A DNA stretch of 64,000 bases from JAGWRI01 sp035700805 (GTDB lineage Bacteria; Gemmatimonadota; Gemmatimonadetes; Gemmatimonadales; Gemmatimonadaceae), in NCBI GenBank assembly GCA_035700805.1, contig DASSOG010000048.1:1-64000 (forward strand), in the 5' to 3' direction. A program made the position numbers and the translations under genes. Positions 18,094 to 25,998 of this stretch are shown here, one piece after another. Numbering within the stretch: position 1 is the stretch's first letter; each line of letters opens with the position of its first letter. The notes beneath the pieces were generated by a model, which was not told the DNA's origin, did no database searches, and was given only the letters and a program-made list of their open reading frames with translations.

Positions 18094-18151
18094 GCCTGCT
18101 CCCCTGTACAATATGGTGACAAAATTAGTCGGTTTTGAGGGGTGGGGAAAG

Positions 18152-18300
18152 GCGGGTACTGCGATTGCATCTTTGTGAGGTGGGTGCCGGTGGCATTACC
18201 GCGGATCAGGCGGATTGCGCGGATACTGCGCCGACGGGGCGGATACTGCGCCGACGGGGCGAATACTGCGCGGATGGCGCGAATACGGTGACGATGCTGC
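18152..18300 (+). repeat. Intergenic repeat block with 20-bp tandem units, related to the modC insert
   Basis: Upstream of sufB, a block starts with GCGGGTACTGCGA (18152-18164). It then carries two identical 20-base units (18221-18240 and 18241-18260, each GGATACTGCGCCGACGGGGC), a third with four changes (18261-18280) and a diverged fourth (18281-18300). The words GCGGGTACTGCGA and GCGGATACTGC are shared with the block inside modC. It lies in the gap between the divergently placed sufB start and the FHA gene stop, with no gene inside. Confidence 0.8.
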
Positions 18301-18335
18301 CGATGGAGCGGATCCGAGGCCGGATTTGCGGCCGG

Positions 18336-18878
18336 CTAACCGCGCAACAGGTGGATGGCCAGCCGGATCAGGATGGTCAGGACCACCGCGCTGCCGATTA
18401 CGGCACCCAGGATGACGTACCAGTGCAACTCCACCTGGTCCAGCATTTTCTCCCGAAGCTGGCTCATCCGCTCGGGAGAGAGGACCTCGCGGACGCCGGT
18501 GGTCTGGCTGGCCAGGCTGAACTCCACGGGCCCGTGGGGTTGGGCCAGGACGATGTCGCCCTCGGGCGGCTTCCGGGTAAACCGCAGGTGGGTGTAGGCC
18601 ACTTCGATCTCGTCGCCTTCTTCCAGGCGCTTCGGCTGGGTCAGGAGCAGGCCATTCAGGCGGGTGTCGGCGTCTCCGATGGGGTGCACGGTAAACTGGT
18701 CGGCGTTGCGCTGGACCTCGCAATGCACGCGCGATGCCGCCGCGTCGCGAATGAGGATGGGGTTGGTGTCGGCGCGGCCGATGCCGGTGCAGACGCGATG
18801 CAGCGGATGGGCCACGCCCCAGCGTACGTCCACCAGGAACGCGGGGGCGGTTGTGGACGGAGATTCTGGCGACGGCAT
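18336..18878 (-). CDS. FHA-domain protein with C-terminal membrane anchor
   Basis: The 180-residue protein has an FHA phosphothreonine-binding domain at about residues 15-105 (GIGRADTNPILIRDAAASRVHCEV contains the GR..S..H core). A linker and a single C-terminal hydrophobic helix (WYVILGAVIGSAVVLTILI) follow, so it is probably tail-anchored with the FHA domain in the cytoplasm. It lies 91 bases downstream of the pilin-like gene on the same strand. No kinase gene is nearby. Confidence 0.8.
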   Translation of the reverse strand: MPSPESPSTTAPAFLVDVRWGVAHPLHRVCTGIGRADTNPILIRDAAASRVHCEVQRNADQFTVHPIGDADTRLNGLLLTQPKRLEEGDEIEVAYTHLRFTRKPPEGDIVLAQPHGPVEFSLASQTTGVREVLSPERMSQLREKMLDQVELHWYVILGAVIGSAVVLTILIRLAIHLLRG

Positions 18879-18969
18879 GAGGCGGCCGGTGATGCGAACG
18901 GGAAGGGGGCTGCGGAGGCGGCTACAAGATTGCGCGGACGGCGGCGGGAACGAAAGGCCCGCGATCCTG

Positions 18970-19506
18970 CTACGGTGCCGAGATGTTCAGGATCACCGGG
19001 AGCGAATACGAGCCCGCCGAGTCGAGCGTCCAGTCCCAGAGCACGCGGTAGTAGATGGTCACCGTGGTGCCCGCGGTGGCCGTGCCGGTGGCGACGGTGA
19101 GGGCCGTGGCGCCGCCGTTCCCCGGCATGGCGGTGTACGGACCGCCTGGGCTGGTGGCGTACTCCAGATCGCCGCGCGGCTTGTTCCCGCGACCGCCCAC
19201 ATTGGTCCAGCTTCCCTGACTGGACCGGATGGTGAGGGTCCAGGTGGTGTTGGACTTCACCGTGACGGTCTGCGAACCCGCGGCCTGCATGTACCCCTGG
19301 TTGTAATCGCTGGCGGTGGGGGTGCCCAGGTTCACGGCTGCAGGACTCACCGAGGCGCGCACGACAGGGCGGATGGTCATGGACAGGGTGCGCGACGTGG
19401 TGCAGGTGGACGGAATTCCCGTCGCGGTGCACCTGGTCTGCGCGCGCGCTGCCCCGGCCGAGAGGAAGAGGGCGGTGACGACGGCGGCCGGCAGGCGCAT
19501 GCTCAT
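18970..19506 (-). CDS. Secreted pilin-like subunit, paralogue of the first gene in this operon
   Basis: A 178-residue exported protein (signal peptide ending SAGAARAQ) with two N-terminal cysteines in the mature part and a beta-rich Ser/Thr/Gly body. It aligns by eye with the operon's first gene product: QTVTVKSNTTWTLTIRS versus QTLTVKANAAWTLTVKG, GDLEYAT versus GDLSWNV, PYTAM versus TYTAM, and a shared end GSYSLPVILNISAP versus GTYTMALTYTLSAP. This suits a subunit of a chaperone-assembled fibre, similar in size to spore-coat-U type pilins. Its start overlaps the lipoprotein stop (ATGA). Function is inferred from the operon. Confidence 0.6.
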   Translation of the reverse strand: MSMRLPAAVVTALFLSAGAARAQTRCTATGIPSTCTTSRTLSMTIRPVVRASVSPAAVNLGTPTASDYNQGYMQAAGSQTVTVKSNTTWTLTIRSSQGSWTNVGGRGNKPRGDLEYATSPGGPYTAMPGNGGATALTVATGTATAGTTVTIYYRVLWDWTLDSAGSYSLPVILNISAP

Positions 19507-19925
19507 GGCCGCACTCGGCGCAGCACGAACCGGCCGCTGGCGTTGGAAGCGCTTCCCGCGCTGGCCCAGGAGCCGCTGACGGAATCGCCGCGCAGCACGC
19601 CCACGTGTCGTCGCGCCACGCCCTGGACGGCGAGGTCAAAGTCAGCGACGCTGTCTGCCACCACGCTTCCCGCCACGGTGGCCGCCAGCGTGACCACGCT
19701 CCCGCTGGTTGCGCGTTCGGTAATGGTGAAGGTTCCCTCGAACCCGCCGTCCGCCGCGGCCAGCGTGCCCGAGCCGTCAATGGACGCCGGGTTGGGCGTG
19801 TCGCGGGTGCCCGTGTATGTCCACGTGCCCGCCATCACCGACGCTTGGCCGGGCCCGCTGGACGCCGTGCATCCCGCCAGGACCATGGCCAGCCCCGCCA
19901 TCGCGAGTCGTCGCAGGTGGATCAT
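19503..19925 (-). CDS. Small lipoprotein in the pilin/chaperone operon
   Basis: A 140-residue protein with signal peptide and lipobox (MAGLAMVLAGC), then a beta-rich domain of alternating Thr/Val/Gly strands (TWTYTGTRD, GTFTITERATSGSVVTL). No named family is recognised. It overlaps the barrel gene upstream and the pilin-like gene downstream, both by ATGA, so it is translated as part of the same operon and may sit at the outer membrane beside the barrel. Confidence 0.6.
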   Translation of the reverse strand: MIHLRRLAMAGLAMVLAGCTASSGPGQASVMAGTWTYTGTRDTPNPASIDGSGTLAAADGGFEGTFTITERATSGSVVTLAATVAGSVVADSVADFDLAVQGVARRHVGVLRGDSVSGSWASAGSASNASGRFVLRRVRP

Positions 19926-22900
19926 CGGCGGCCGCCCCCGCTCCCGCCCCCGCTTGCGGGGCGACTGCCCCCCCCGTTGCCGGTGTGGATGGTGGTGACG
20001 CCTCCGCCGCCCGGTATGAAAACCTTGATGGCCCGCGGACGGACCTCGAGCGTCACCGGGATGGGCCTGGTTCCACCGTCCACGCGCACGGTCGGGAGCG
20101 TTTCGGGCAGGCTGAGCCGTTCTCCCACTCCGGAGAGATCCGCCGAGACAGTGTACAGGCCCGGTGGCAGTGCATCGAAGTGCAGCAACCCGGCGGCGCT
20201 CGGGGCGCCGGTCCACCGTCGTCCGGTGGAATCGGTGAGCACGATGACCGCACGGTCCAGCCGGACGGCGGCGGCGTCCAGGGATCCGCCCCTCGCCACC
20301 ACGAGCGTGACATTCACGGCCGTGGTCGGGATCACCGCCAGTGCGCCGCGTAGAGACGCGTCGTCAGCATCGCTGGGGGCCGCGATCCAACCGGCGGCGA
20401 GCGACCGGGGGTCAACTTGCGGCGCGGCCCCGCGCACGGGGTCAAACGGGAATCGGCCGCTCCCGTTGGTCGTGACGGCATGCCCCGCGACGTCCACGAT
20501 CACGGACGGGACGCCCGGTTCGCCCGGATCCTGCTGGCCATTGTTGTTGAGGTCGGCGTACACCACGCCGCGCAGCGCCCGCGATCCCGCCGATGGGATG
20601 CCGAGCACTCGCCGAAGGCGGGTGGCCATCACCCAGAGCGGTCGTCCGGACAGGTCGCGACGCTCGTCGGATCGCTCGGCGTCCAGCCCCAGGCTGTACC
20701 CGTGGCCGAGCCCGATCTCCACGCCGAGCATCTGGGTGAGTGACGTGATGTTCGAGCCGCTCAGGTGGGCCGTCATGATCCGGGCCCGGCCGGTGACGCG
20801 GTTGCCGATGAGTGGCACCTGATCCACGCTTCCGGCCACGCTGAGCTGGCGCGCGGGCACGCCCACGCCTTCGCCCGTGAACGCGCTGCTGGCGTCGAGC
20901 TCCCAGACGCCGGCGCGATTCTCGGTGCCTACGGAGCCAAAGAGCATCACCTGGGGTGCCGTGGTGTGGTAAGCCACGCTGCTGGTGAGCGCGCCGCTGC
21001 GCTGGAGCGTGCCACCCGACGCCCCGGCCTGCGCCTGGAACGGGCCGAGCCGGCCGAACCAGGTGGCGCGCAGGTCGCGATCAGCGTTTCCAAAACTCCC
21101 AAGTGGGACATCCGTGGTCCACTGCGAGCCGGTGGCCGCGATGGAGAGTGTGCCGGCGGAGCCCAGGTCCACCTGGGGCGACACGGACCAGCCGGTGCTC
21201 TGCATCCCGGTGTGTCCCGACGCGGCGGGGTCGCTGTTGCGCCAGTAGCCGGCGCCGGCGGTCAGCCGCCCGGAGAGGCGGCGAAAGGCATAGACAGTGG
21301 CCGCATCCTGCGCGCCGGCAAAGGCCGCCGAGCCGCCCGGAATGTGGGACGCGGAGGCATTGAAGCTCCAGTCGTGCGTCCGCTGGGCCACGCTGGCCAG
21401 GAACGCCGCCCCGCTCGCCTGGTCGGTGCTTCGTCCCCCGGCCTGCAACTCGAACGCGCCCTGTCCCCAGGGCACCAGCATGTCCGCGGCGACCGTGCGG
21501 GCCATCCGCCCGCTGCCCATGTCATCGCGCAGGTCGCTGACCATGGCGCCACCCCAGAAGCCGTCGAAGTGGTGCGCGGCACGTCCCAGGAGGTACTGCC
21601 CCCCAAAGGGCGAGCGTACCGCGACGGCGGAGCCCTTCCACGCCGAATCGATCGCGTTGAACGTGCCTCCGGTGCCCCAGATGGACGTGCCCCACACGCC
21701 GGGGGTCGTGAAGCCCACGTTCCCCGCGGCGGCGTCCCAGCCACGCCCATCCAGCCGGAGATACGAACGTGCTGATGACGCACCCAGCCGTTCAAACGAT
21801 TGGGCGGCCAACGTGGTGCGCATCGCATAGCGATTCATGAATGCCACATGCCCCACGGCCCGGACGCCAGGCCACACCTCGCCGTTCAGGTCGCCGCTCA
21901 CCGCAGGCAGCGTCTGCCCCTGGCCATCCTGGGCCATCGCGGCGTTGGCCACCAGCACGGGGCTCCCCGCTGGCGAGCCGGCGGGGCCGGCCTCCACGCG
22001 CACCTGGGAGAAGGCGGTGGCGGGTTCGCCGCCGCTGGTGGTGACGGCCCGGAACTCCACCGGGTAGTCCCCCACGCCCGCATGCCGGGAGATGGTGACC
22101 TGGGCCGTCACCGTCGCCGAGGCGCCCGCCGCAAGCTGCAGGGACTGGGGGGGATCCAGGCGGGCCGTCCAGTCCCTGGGGACCTGTACCGTGAGTGCCA
22201 CGCTCGCGGGGGCGTTACCAGTATTGGTAACTGCCACGGCGGTACGGATGCGGCTGTCCGGCCTGGCGCCGCTGAGGGCACGCGCAGGATCCAGGCGAAG
22301 CGCGTAGTGGGCTGCCACATCCAGGACGACGGGGACGTCCACCGGGTCGCATCCGGCGGCGCAGGAAAAATGCATGATCCCCACCACCGCACGCCCGGCG
22401 GGCGCGTCCGGAGGCACGGTGATGCTCAGGGCAATGGGCCGGGCGGCATCCTCGGCGGTCACGGTACCTTCCAGCCGCCCGAATATCGGGTAGTCGGATT
22501 GGTGTTCGAACTGAAAGCCGGCGGCGTGTCCGTGCACGGCGGCGGGCACGGGGATGGCCACCACGCGCACGGAGTTCGGCTCGGCGCTCGCCACCACGGG
22601 GGTGGTTCGCGTGCCGGTCGTCCACGTCTCGGTTTTCGGTGGCGAGACGCCGCGCGACGGCGTCAGCGTGGGGCCAGCTCGCAGCGGAACGCGGCGCGCA
22701 CGAGCGGCATGTGTTGCGGTAGGCGGAGCGGTGGGTATCGCGGCCGGCAGCAACTGCAGTGCAGCCTGTTGCGCGGGGATCATCGGGGAGCGAGGGGCGC
22801 CGCGTCGGGCTTCCATCACCGCTGCTCGGACCGGCAGCTGTGCACGCGTGGGCGTCGCTGCCTGCCCGGCCGGCGGCAGATCCCGCTTCAGGCTGGGGGG

Positions 22901-22960
22901 CGGTGCATCGGTGCAGGCGGCGACCGCGGCCAGGATCAGCACGGCTCGCGCGGCCCGCAT
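19922..22960 (-). CDS. Large outer-membrane barrel protein, candidate usher of a non-canonical chaperone-usher system
   Basis: A 1012-residue protein with an N-terminal signal and possible lipobox (LILAAVAAC). Visible parts in order are a Pro/Ala-rich stretch to ~130 and two Ig-like domains at ~150-335, the second of NEW3 type (VPRDWTARLDPPQSLQLAAGASATV). A long run of alternating strands at ~345-800 follows, rich in Gly/Trp/Tyr, as in outer-membrane barrels. Next come an SdrD B-like domain (VVYADLNNNGQQDPGEPGVP) and another beta domain, and a Gly-rich tail. Chaperone-usher ushers combine a barrel with small Ig-like domains, and this gene sits between chaperone and pilin-like genes. It does not look like a PapC-type usher by sequence, so the usher role is inference. 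Confidence 0.55.
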   Translation of the reverse strand: MRAARAVLILAAVAACTDAPPPSLKRDLPPAGQAATPTRAQLPVRAAVMEARRGAPRSPMIPAQQAALQLLPAAIPTAPPTATHAARARRVPLRAGPTLTPSRGVSPPKTETWTTGTRTTPVVASAEPNSVRVVAIPVPAAVHGHAAGFQFEHQSDYPIFGRLEGTVTAEDAARPIALSITVPPDAPAGRAVVGIMHFSCAAGCDPVDVPVVLDVAAHYALRLDPARALSGARPDSRIRTAVAVTNTGNAPASVALTVQVPRDWTARLDPPQSLQLAAGASATVTAQVTISRHAGVGDYPVEFRAVTTSGGEPATAFSQVRVEAGPAGSPAGSPVLVANAAMAQDGQGQTLPAVSGDLNGEVWPGVRAVGHVAFMNRYAMRTTLAAQSFERLGASSARSYLRLDGRGWDAAAGNVGFTTPGVWGTSIWGTGGTFNAIDSAWKGSAVAVRSPFGGQYLLGRAAHHFDGFWGGAMVSDLRDDMGSGRMARTVAADMLVPWGQGAFELQAGGRSTDQASGAAFLASVAQRTHDWSFNASASHIPGGSAAFAGAQDAATVYAFRRLSGRLTAGAGYWRNSDPAASGHTGMQSTGWSVSPQVDLGSAGTLSIAATGSQWTTDVPLGSFGNADRDLRATWFGRLGPFQAQAGASGGTLQRSGALTSSVAYHTTAPQVMLFGSVGTENRAGVWELDASSAFTGEGVGVPARQLSVAGSVDQVPLIGNRVTGRARIMTAHLSGSNITSLTQMLGVEIGLGHGYSLGLDAERSDERRDLSGRPLWVMATRLRRVLGIPSAGSRALRGVVYADLNNNGQQDPGEPGVPSVIVDVAGHAVTTNGSGRFPFDPVRGAAPQVDPRSLAAGWIAAPSDADDASLRGALAVIPTTAVNVTLVVARGGSLDAAAVRLDRAVIVLTDSTGRRWTGAPSAAGLLHFDALPPGLYTVSADLSGVGERLSLPETLPTVRVDGGTRPIPVTLEVRPRAIKVFIPGGGGVTTIHTGNGGGSRPASGGGSGGGRR

Positions 22961-23421
22961 CAGGGGGTCACCTGGAGCGAGATCGTAAAGGCTACTGAAT
23001 TGGCCGCCGGTGGATCACTCGCCCAGTCCAGGGTGCACCGCACCCACAGCGTGTTGGACCAGGACTGTCCCGACGTCTGGATAGGCTGCGCCTCCACGAA
23101 GGCATCGGTGGTGGTGAGGGGGGTCCAGGTGGCCAGGTCATCGCGTCGCCAACTGCAGTTGCTGGTTGACTTGCCGCCCGACATCGTGGCGGCATTTGCG
23201 CGAATATAGATACTGGTGGTGCGGGCCGTGGTGTTGGTCCCTACCTGGCTCACCGTGTACGTGATGCCCGACGCGCTGGTGATGTACCCCTGGTCGAAAT
23301 CGGCGAGCTGGACATTCCCGAAGTTGCCGTTGAATCCGGAGAGCGTGAGCTTCGTCTTGGGCGCGGCCAGGATCGCGGGGGCGAGCGCCGCCAGCATCAG
23401 GGCGAGCAGGGTGGACGTCAT
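22960..23421 (-). CDS. Secreted pilin-like subunit between chaperone and barrel genes
   Basis: A 153-residue exported protein (signal peptide MTSTLLALMLAALAPAILAA) with a beta-rich body, DFDQGYIT near the start (compare DYNQGYMQ in the last pilin-like gene), two cysteines (SNCSW and WVRCTLDW) and a C-terminal strand VAFTISLQVTP. The end resembles the donor-strand-like last strand of its paralogues. It overlaps the chaperone gene by ATGA and the barrel gene by TGATG. It may be an adhesin, adaptor or minor subunit; no named family is recognised. Confidence 0.55.
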   Translation of the reverse strand: MTSTLLALMLAALAPAILAAPKTKLTLSGFNGNFGNVQLADFDQGYITSASGITYTVSQVGTNTTARTTSIYIRANAATMSGGKSTSNCSWRRDDLATWTPLTTTDAFVEAQPIQTSGQSWSNTLWVRCTLDWASDPPAANSVAFTISLQVTP

Positions 23422-24248
23422 TGGTTCACGTCCACCTGGAGCTGCGCCGCCAGCAGGTCGCGACCGCCATAGTCGAGAATGACGAGCACCACGTAGTGGC
23501 CCGGGGTCAGGGGGGCCATCGGCACGCGGACGCTGCGTCGCGCGCCGGGCAGCACCGGGAACTCGGCAATGGAGTCGCGCGCCACCACGGAATCCGACAG
23601 CGTGCGGTACTCCACGCGACCATGCACCTTGGCCTGGATCACCCCGGTGTTGAGCACCGTGGCCAGGACGTCGTGCCCCGTCGTGTCGCCCGCCGCGGCT
23701 GGGGTGGCGGGCTGCCGTGGGACCAGCGCCAGGGAATCAATGCGCAGTTCCGGGTTGGCGGCCGCGGGCTCCACGTAGATCTTGATGCCCTGCTGCAACC
23801 TGACGTCGAGCCGGGAGCCGGTGGTGTCGCGCGAGGGCTGCGGTGCCGTGCCCACATATACGATTTCCCAGCAGGACGTGGATCGCGCGGGCCCGGTGTA
23901 CGTCACGCGCACGGCCTGGGACTGGCCCGGCGCCAGCCGGAGGGTCATGGGAAACGCGGTGAGCGTCGGTCCGCATGACCCCGGCAGCACGCCCGTGCTG
24001 TCGTGGTAGATGTTGGTGCCGTCCTCCCGGCGCTCCCAGTCGCCCAGGTGAAGCTGGGCCGTCTGCGGCAGGTTGCTGACGTTGCGCACGACGAACGTCC
24101 CGCTCACGGCGGGGGCCGTGGTGTGCAGGAAGATCTCGAAGTTGCTGACCGCCAACTGGGCGCGTACCGCGAGCGGCGCGCACACCGCGACTGCCACGCA
24201 CGTCCCGATACGCGCCCGCCCGGCGATCCGGCGGAAGAACTCGCGCAT
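23418..24248 (-). CDS. PapD-like periplasmic pilus-assembly chaperone
   Basis: A 276-residue protein with a signal peptide ending APLAVRAQ and a two-domain immunoglobulin-like layout: a first domain (LAVSNFEIFLHTTAPAVSG...) with the G1-strand-like LRLAPGQSQAVRVTYTGP, then a second domain with Val/Leu-rich strands. This matches fimbrial periplasmic chaperones and COG3121-type proteins, which hold pilin subunits and pass them to an outer-membrane usher. It is the second gene of the operon and overlaps the next by ATGA. Sequence is distant from classical PapD, so the assignment rests on layout and context. Confidence 0.65.
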   Translation of the reverse strand: MREFFRRIAGRARIGTCVAVAVCAPLAVRAQLAVSNFEIFLHTTAPAVSGTFVVRNVSNLPQTAQLHLGDWERREDGTNIYHDSTGVLPGSCGPTLTAFPMTLRLAPGQSQAVRVTYTGPARSTSCWEIVYVGTAPQPSRDTTGSRLDVRLQQGIKIYVEPAAANPELRIDSLALVPRQPATPAAAGDTTGHDVLATVLNTGVIQAKVHGRVEYRTLSDSVVARDSIAEFPVLPGARRSVRVPMAPLTPGHYVVLVILDYGGRDLLAAQLQVDVNQ

Positions 24249-24299
24249 GGTGTCCCCTCAGCCGCCGGTCCAAGCGGACCGGCGGCAATCACGGCGTTG

Positions 24300-24830
24300 T
24301 TACGGGGCCGAGAGCGTGTAGGTGAGCGCCATGGTGTATGTGCCTGGCGTGTCGGTGGTCAGGTTCCAGGTCGTCTTGTATCCGATGGCGGCGGTCGTGC
24401 TGCCCGTGGCCGATCCCGTGAGGACCGTGGCGGCCGAGGTCGTCATGGCGGTATAGGTGCCGCCCCCGTTGACGTTCCAGGACAGGTCGCCCGGGGCCTT
24501 GGAATTGTTGCCCGTGCCCGACCATGCCGCACCCTTTACCGTCAGGGTCCAGGCCGCATTGGCCTTCACCGTCAGGGTCTGGGCCGTCGCGTCGGTGATG
24601 GTAGCCGTGCTGCCGCCGCTGAAGTCGGCGCCGGTGGGAGCGGTGAGCCCGAAGTTGTTCACGTCGATGGCCATGTACACGATGTTCTGGACCGTCGTGG
24701 TGACGGTCACGCCTGAGAGGGAGCATGAGGCGGTTGCGCCGGTGTCGCCGCAGGCGGCCTGCGCGTGGGCCGGCGCGGCCAGCCCGAGCACCGCAATTGC
24801 TGAGAGTAGTCCGAGAGTGGTTCGAGACAT
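24300..24830 (-). CDS. Secreted major pilin-like subunit, first gene of the operon
   Basis: A 176-residue exported protein (signal peptide ending APAHAQA). Two early cysteines (ACGDTGATASC) are followed by a Thr/Ala/Gly-rich beta body and the C-terminal strand YTMALTYTLSAP. It is paralogous to the last gene of the operon (18970-19506). Being promoter-proximal and separated by a 51-base gap from the overlapped downstream genes, it is a candidate for the most abundant subunit. ATG 24830 is chosen because GAGGA lies about 9 bases upstream and the signal peptide starts there. Confidence 0.6.
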   Translation of the reverse strand: MSRTTLGLLSAIAVLGLAAPAHAQAACGDTGATASCSLSGVTVTTTVQNIVYMAIDVNNFGLTAPTGADFSGGSTATITDATAQTLTVKANAAWTLTVKGAAWSGTGNNSKAPGDLSWNVNGGGTYTAMTTSAATVLTGSATGSTTAAIGYKTTWNLTTDTPGTYTMALTYTLSAP

Positions 24831-25176
24831 CACGTGCGTCCTCGCATGTGAAAGTGTCGGTGGTGGTTCAGATGTCGTGGCTACGAGACGCGTCAGACAT
24901 CGCAATCCGCAGAACACAAACTATGTAGTGTCAAGCTTCTGGCCTATGTACAGTTTCTTGACACCTTGCGAGTAAACGACGCTTTGTGCTTGTCGTCAGT
25001 AACACGACCCCTGGACCAGTGCGTGATCACTGTCACATTCCTTGACACCATGGCTTCGCCGTCGTGGGCTTTCTCCCTACACTCGTCCGTAGTTCTGCCG
25101 GTGCCACACCCTTGCCACGGTCGCTAACTAGCAAAGAGCGGGCATTCACCCGCCCCTGGCAGGAGATGCAGTTCCC
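24831..25176. promoter_or_regulatory. Divergent regulatory region with repeated TGTCA/TGACA boxes
   Basis: This 346-base AT-richer gap lies between the pilin operon (minus) and the thioredoxin-like gene (plus). It holds two 17-base elements ending in TTGACA, TGTACAGTTTCTTGACA (24947-24963) and TGTCACATTCCTTGACA (25031-25047). It also has a half-site TGTCAAG (24929-24935), so that GTGTCAAG (24928-24935) and CTTGACAC (24957-24964) form an exact inverted repeat. GTGATCAC (25023-25030) adds a small palindrome. I see no gene in it. The sites lie about 100-220 bases upstream of the pilin start. Confidence 0.55.
25031..25047. promoter_or_regulatory. Putative operator TGTCA-N7-TGACA upstream of the pilin/chaperone operon
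   Basis: The site reads TGTCACATTCCTTGACA, an inverted repeat TGTCA/TGACA with 7 bases between. A closely similar element occurs at 61118-61134 in front of the histidine kinase operon. The TTGACA end could alternatively be a sigma-70 -35 box, but no matching -10 is seen at the right distance. Confidence 0.45.
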
Positions 25177-25731
25177 ATGGAATCGACAACGTTTGAACTC
25201 GACGCGGCGCGCTGGGACTCAGCGCCCACGTTTTCACAGTGGCTTCCCACGGCAACCGACCACCCTGAGCTCTGGCAGGCGGTCTACGATCACGCCAGGG
25301 TGCCCGACGACATCCTGGCCCGCGCCGCCTCCCTGGGCGGGCCCTGGCACCTGGCCGTGCTCAGCGAGGACTGGTGCGGCGACGCCGTGAACTCGGTGCC
25401 AGTGATTCAGCGGCTGGTGGAACGAGTGCCAGGCCTGGACCTCCGGGTGCTGGGCCGCGACGCCAACCCGGACATCATGGACGCGCACCTCACGGGCACC
25501 TCCCGCTCCATCCCGGTGGTGATGCTGCTCGACGCCGGCCTTCGCGAACTCGGCTCGTGGGGTCCCAGGCCCGCCGAGCTCCAGGCGTGGGTGCTGGGCC
25601 CGGGACGCGCCATGCCCAGCGCCGATCGCTACAAGGAGGTTCGCCGCTGGTACGCCCGCGACCACGGTCGCACCACGCTGGACGAAGTGGTGACCATGCT
25701 GGAGCACGGAGTGGCCGGCGCGCGCGACTGA
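25177..25731 (+). CDS. Thioredoxin-family protein (Thioredoxin_9-like)
   Basis: The 184-residue cytoplasmic protein has a thioredoxin-like fold. The usual redox motif appears as SEDWCGDA (about residues 68-75), with only one cysteine where related proteins often have WCGDC. SRSIPVVMLLD is the cis-proline strand. Such proteins may reduce disulfides or mixed thiols, but with a single active-site Cys the activity is uncertain. A ribosome site AGGAG lies upstream of ATG 25177. It is a single gene, divergent from the pilin operon. Confidence 0.78.
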   Translation: MESTTFELDAARWDSAPTFSQWLPTATDHPELWQAVYDHARVPDDILARAASLGGPWHLAVLSEDWCGDAVNSVPVIQRLVERVPGLDLRVLGRDANPDIMDAHLTGTSRSIPVVMLLDAGLRELGSWGPRPAELQAWVLGPGRAMPSADRYKEVRRWYARDHGRTTLDEVVTMLEHGVAGARD

Positions 25732-25751
25732 CGGCCTACCCGGCACGGGAC

Positions 25752-25784
25752 AAAAAAAGGGCGACGGACTTCAGTCCGTCGCCC
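25752..25784 (-). terminator. Rho-independent terminator for the 57-residue membrane protein gene
   Basis: A perfect 12-bp stem GGGCGACGGACT (25759-25770) with AGTCCGTCGCCC (25773-25784), followed on the minus strand by seven T residues (25752-25758). The T-run shows that it serves the minus strand, ending the small gene at 25825-25998; it may also block readthrough from the convergent thioredoxin-like gene. Confidence 0.9.
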
Positions 25785-25824
25785 CCGTGCTTCCTGCTGC
25801 CTCACCGCCGGCTGGCTGGCGCTC

Positions 25825-25998
25825 TCACTCCACCCCGCCGCCCTTGGCGTGGAAGGTCAGGTCGTTGGGCGACTTGAAGGTGGAATAGTGGATGTACGCG
25901 GCGCCCGACACGAGCGCGAGCGTCACGATCACGGTGAGGATCGCGGCACCCAGGCCGCGATGCTTGTGGACTTCGATGTGTCGGTCCTGATGCTCCAT
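25825..25998 (-). CDS. Small single-helix membrane protein (57 residues)
   Basis: A short gene with clear signals: ATG 25998 is preceded by GAGGAG 4 bases upstream, and a strong terminator follows 40 bases after the stop. The product starts MEHQDRHIEVHKHRG, has one membrane helix (LGAAILTVIVTLALVSGAAYI) and a 22-residue polar tail ending in GGGVE. The His-rich N-terminus (five His in the first 13 residues) is notable. I do not recognise a family. The size and layout resemble small accessory subunits of membrane complexes, but there is no direct evidence for that. Confidence 0.7.
   Translation of the reverse strand: MEHQDRHIEVHKHRGLGAAILTVIVTLALVSGAAYIHYSTFKSPNDLTFHAKGGGVE

Noticed and set aside
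15847..18138. A 763-codon open frame on the plus strand across the SUF genes, and similar long antisense frames at 10093-12255, 8610-10217 and 21800-23209
   Set aside because: These run opposite to well-recognised genes, have biased residue composition typical of the antisense of high-GC DNA (His, Arg, Gln, Gly), and show no domain or start signals.
18201..18300. The 20-bp tandem repeats as a CRISPR array
   Set aside because: Units are contiguous without spacers and decay progressively, which fits a simple tandem repeat, not repeat-spacer structure.
24957..24962. TTGACA boxes in the pilin operon control region as plain sigma-70 -35 elements
   Set aside because: Not fully excluded, but no acceptable -10 hexamer lies 16-18 bases from them on the matching strand and the boxes occur as spaced inverted repeats, so I kept the operator reading as the more likely one.
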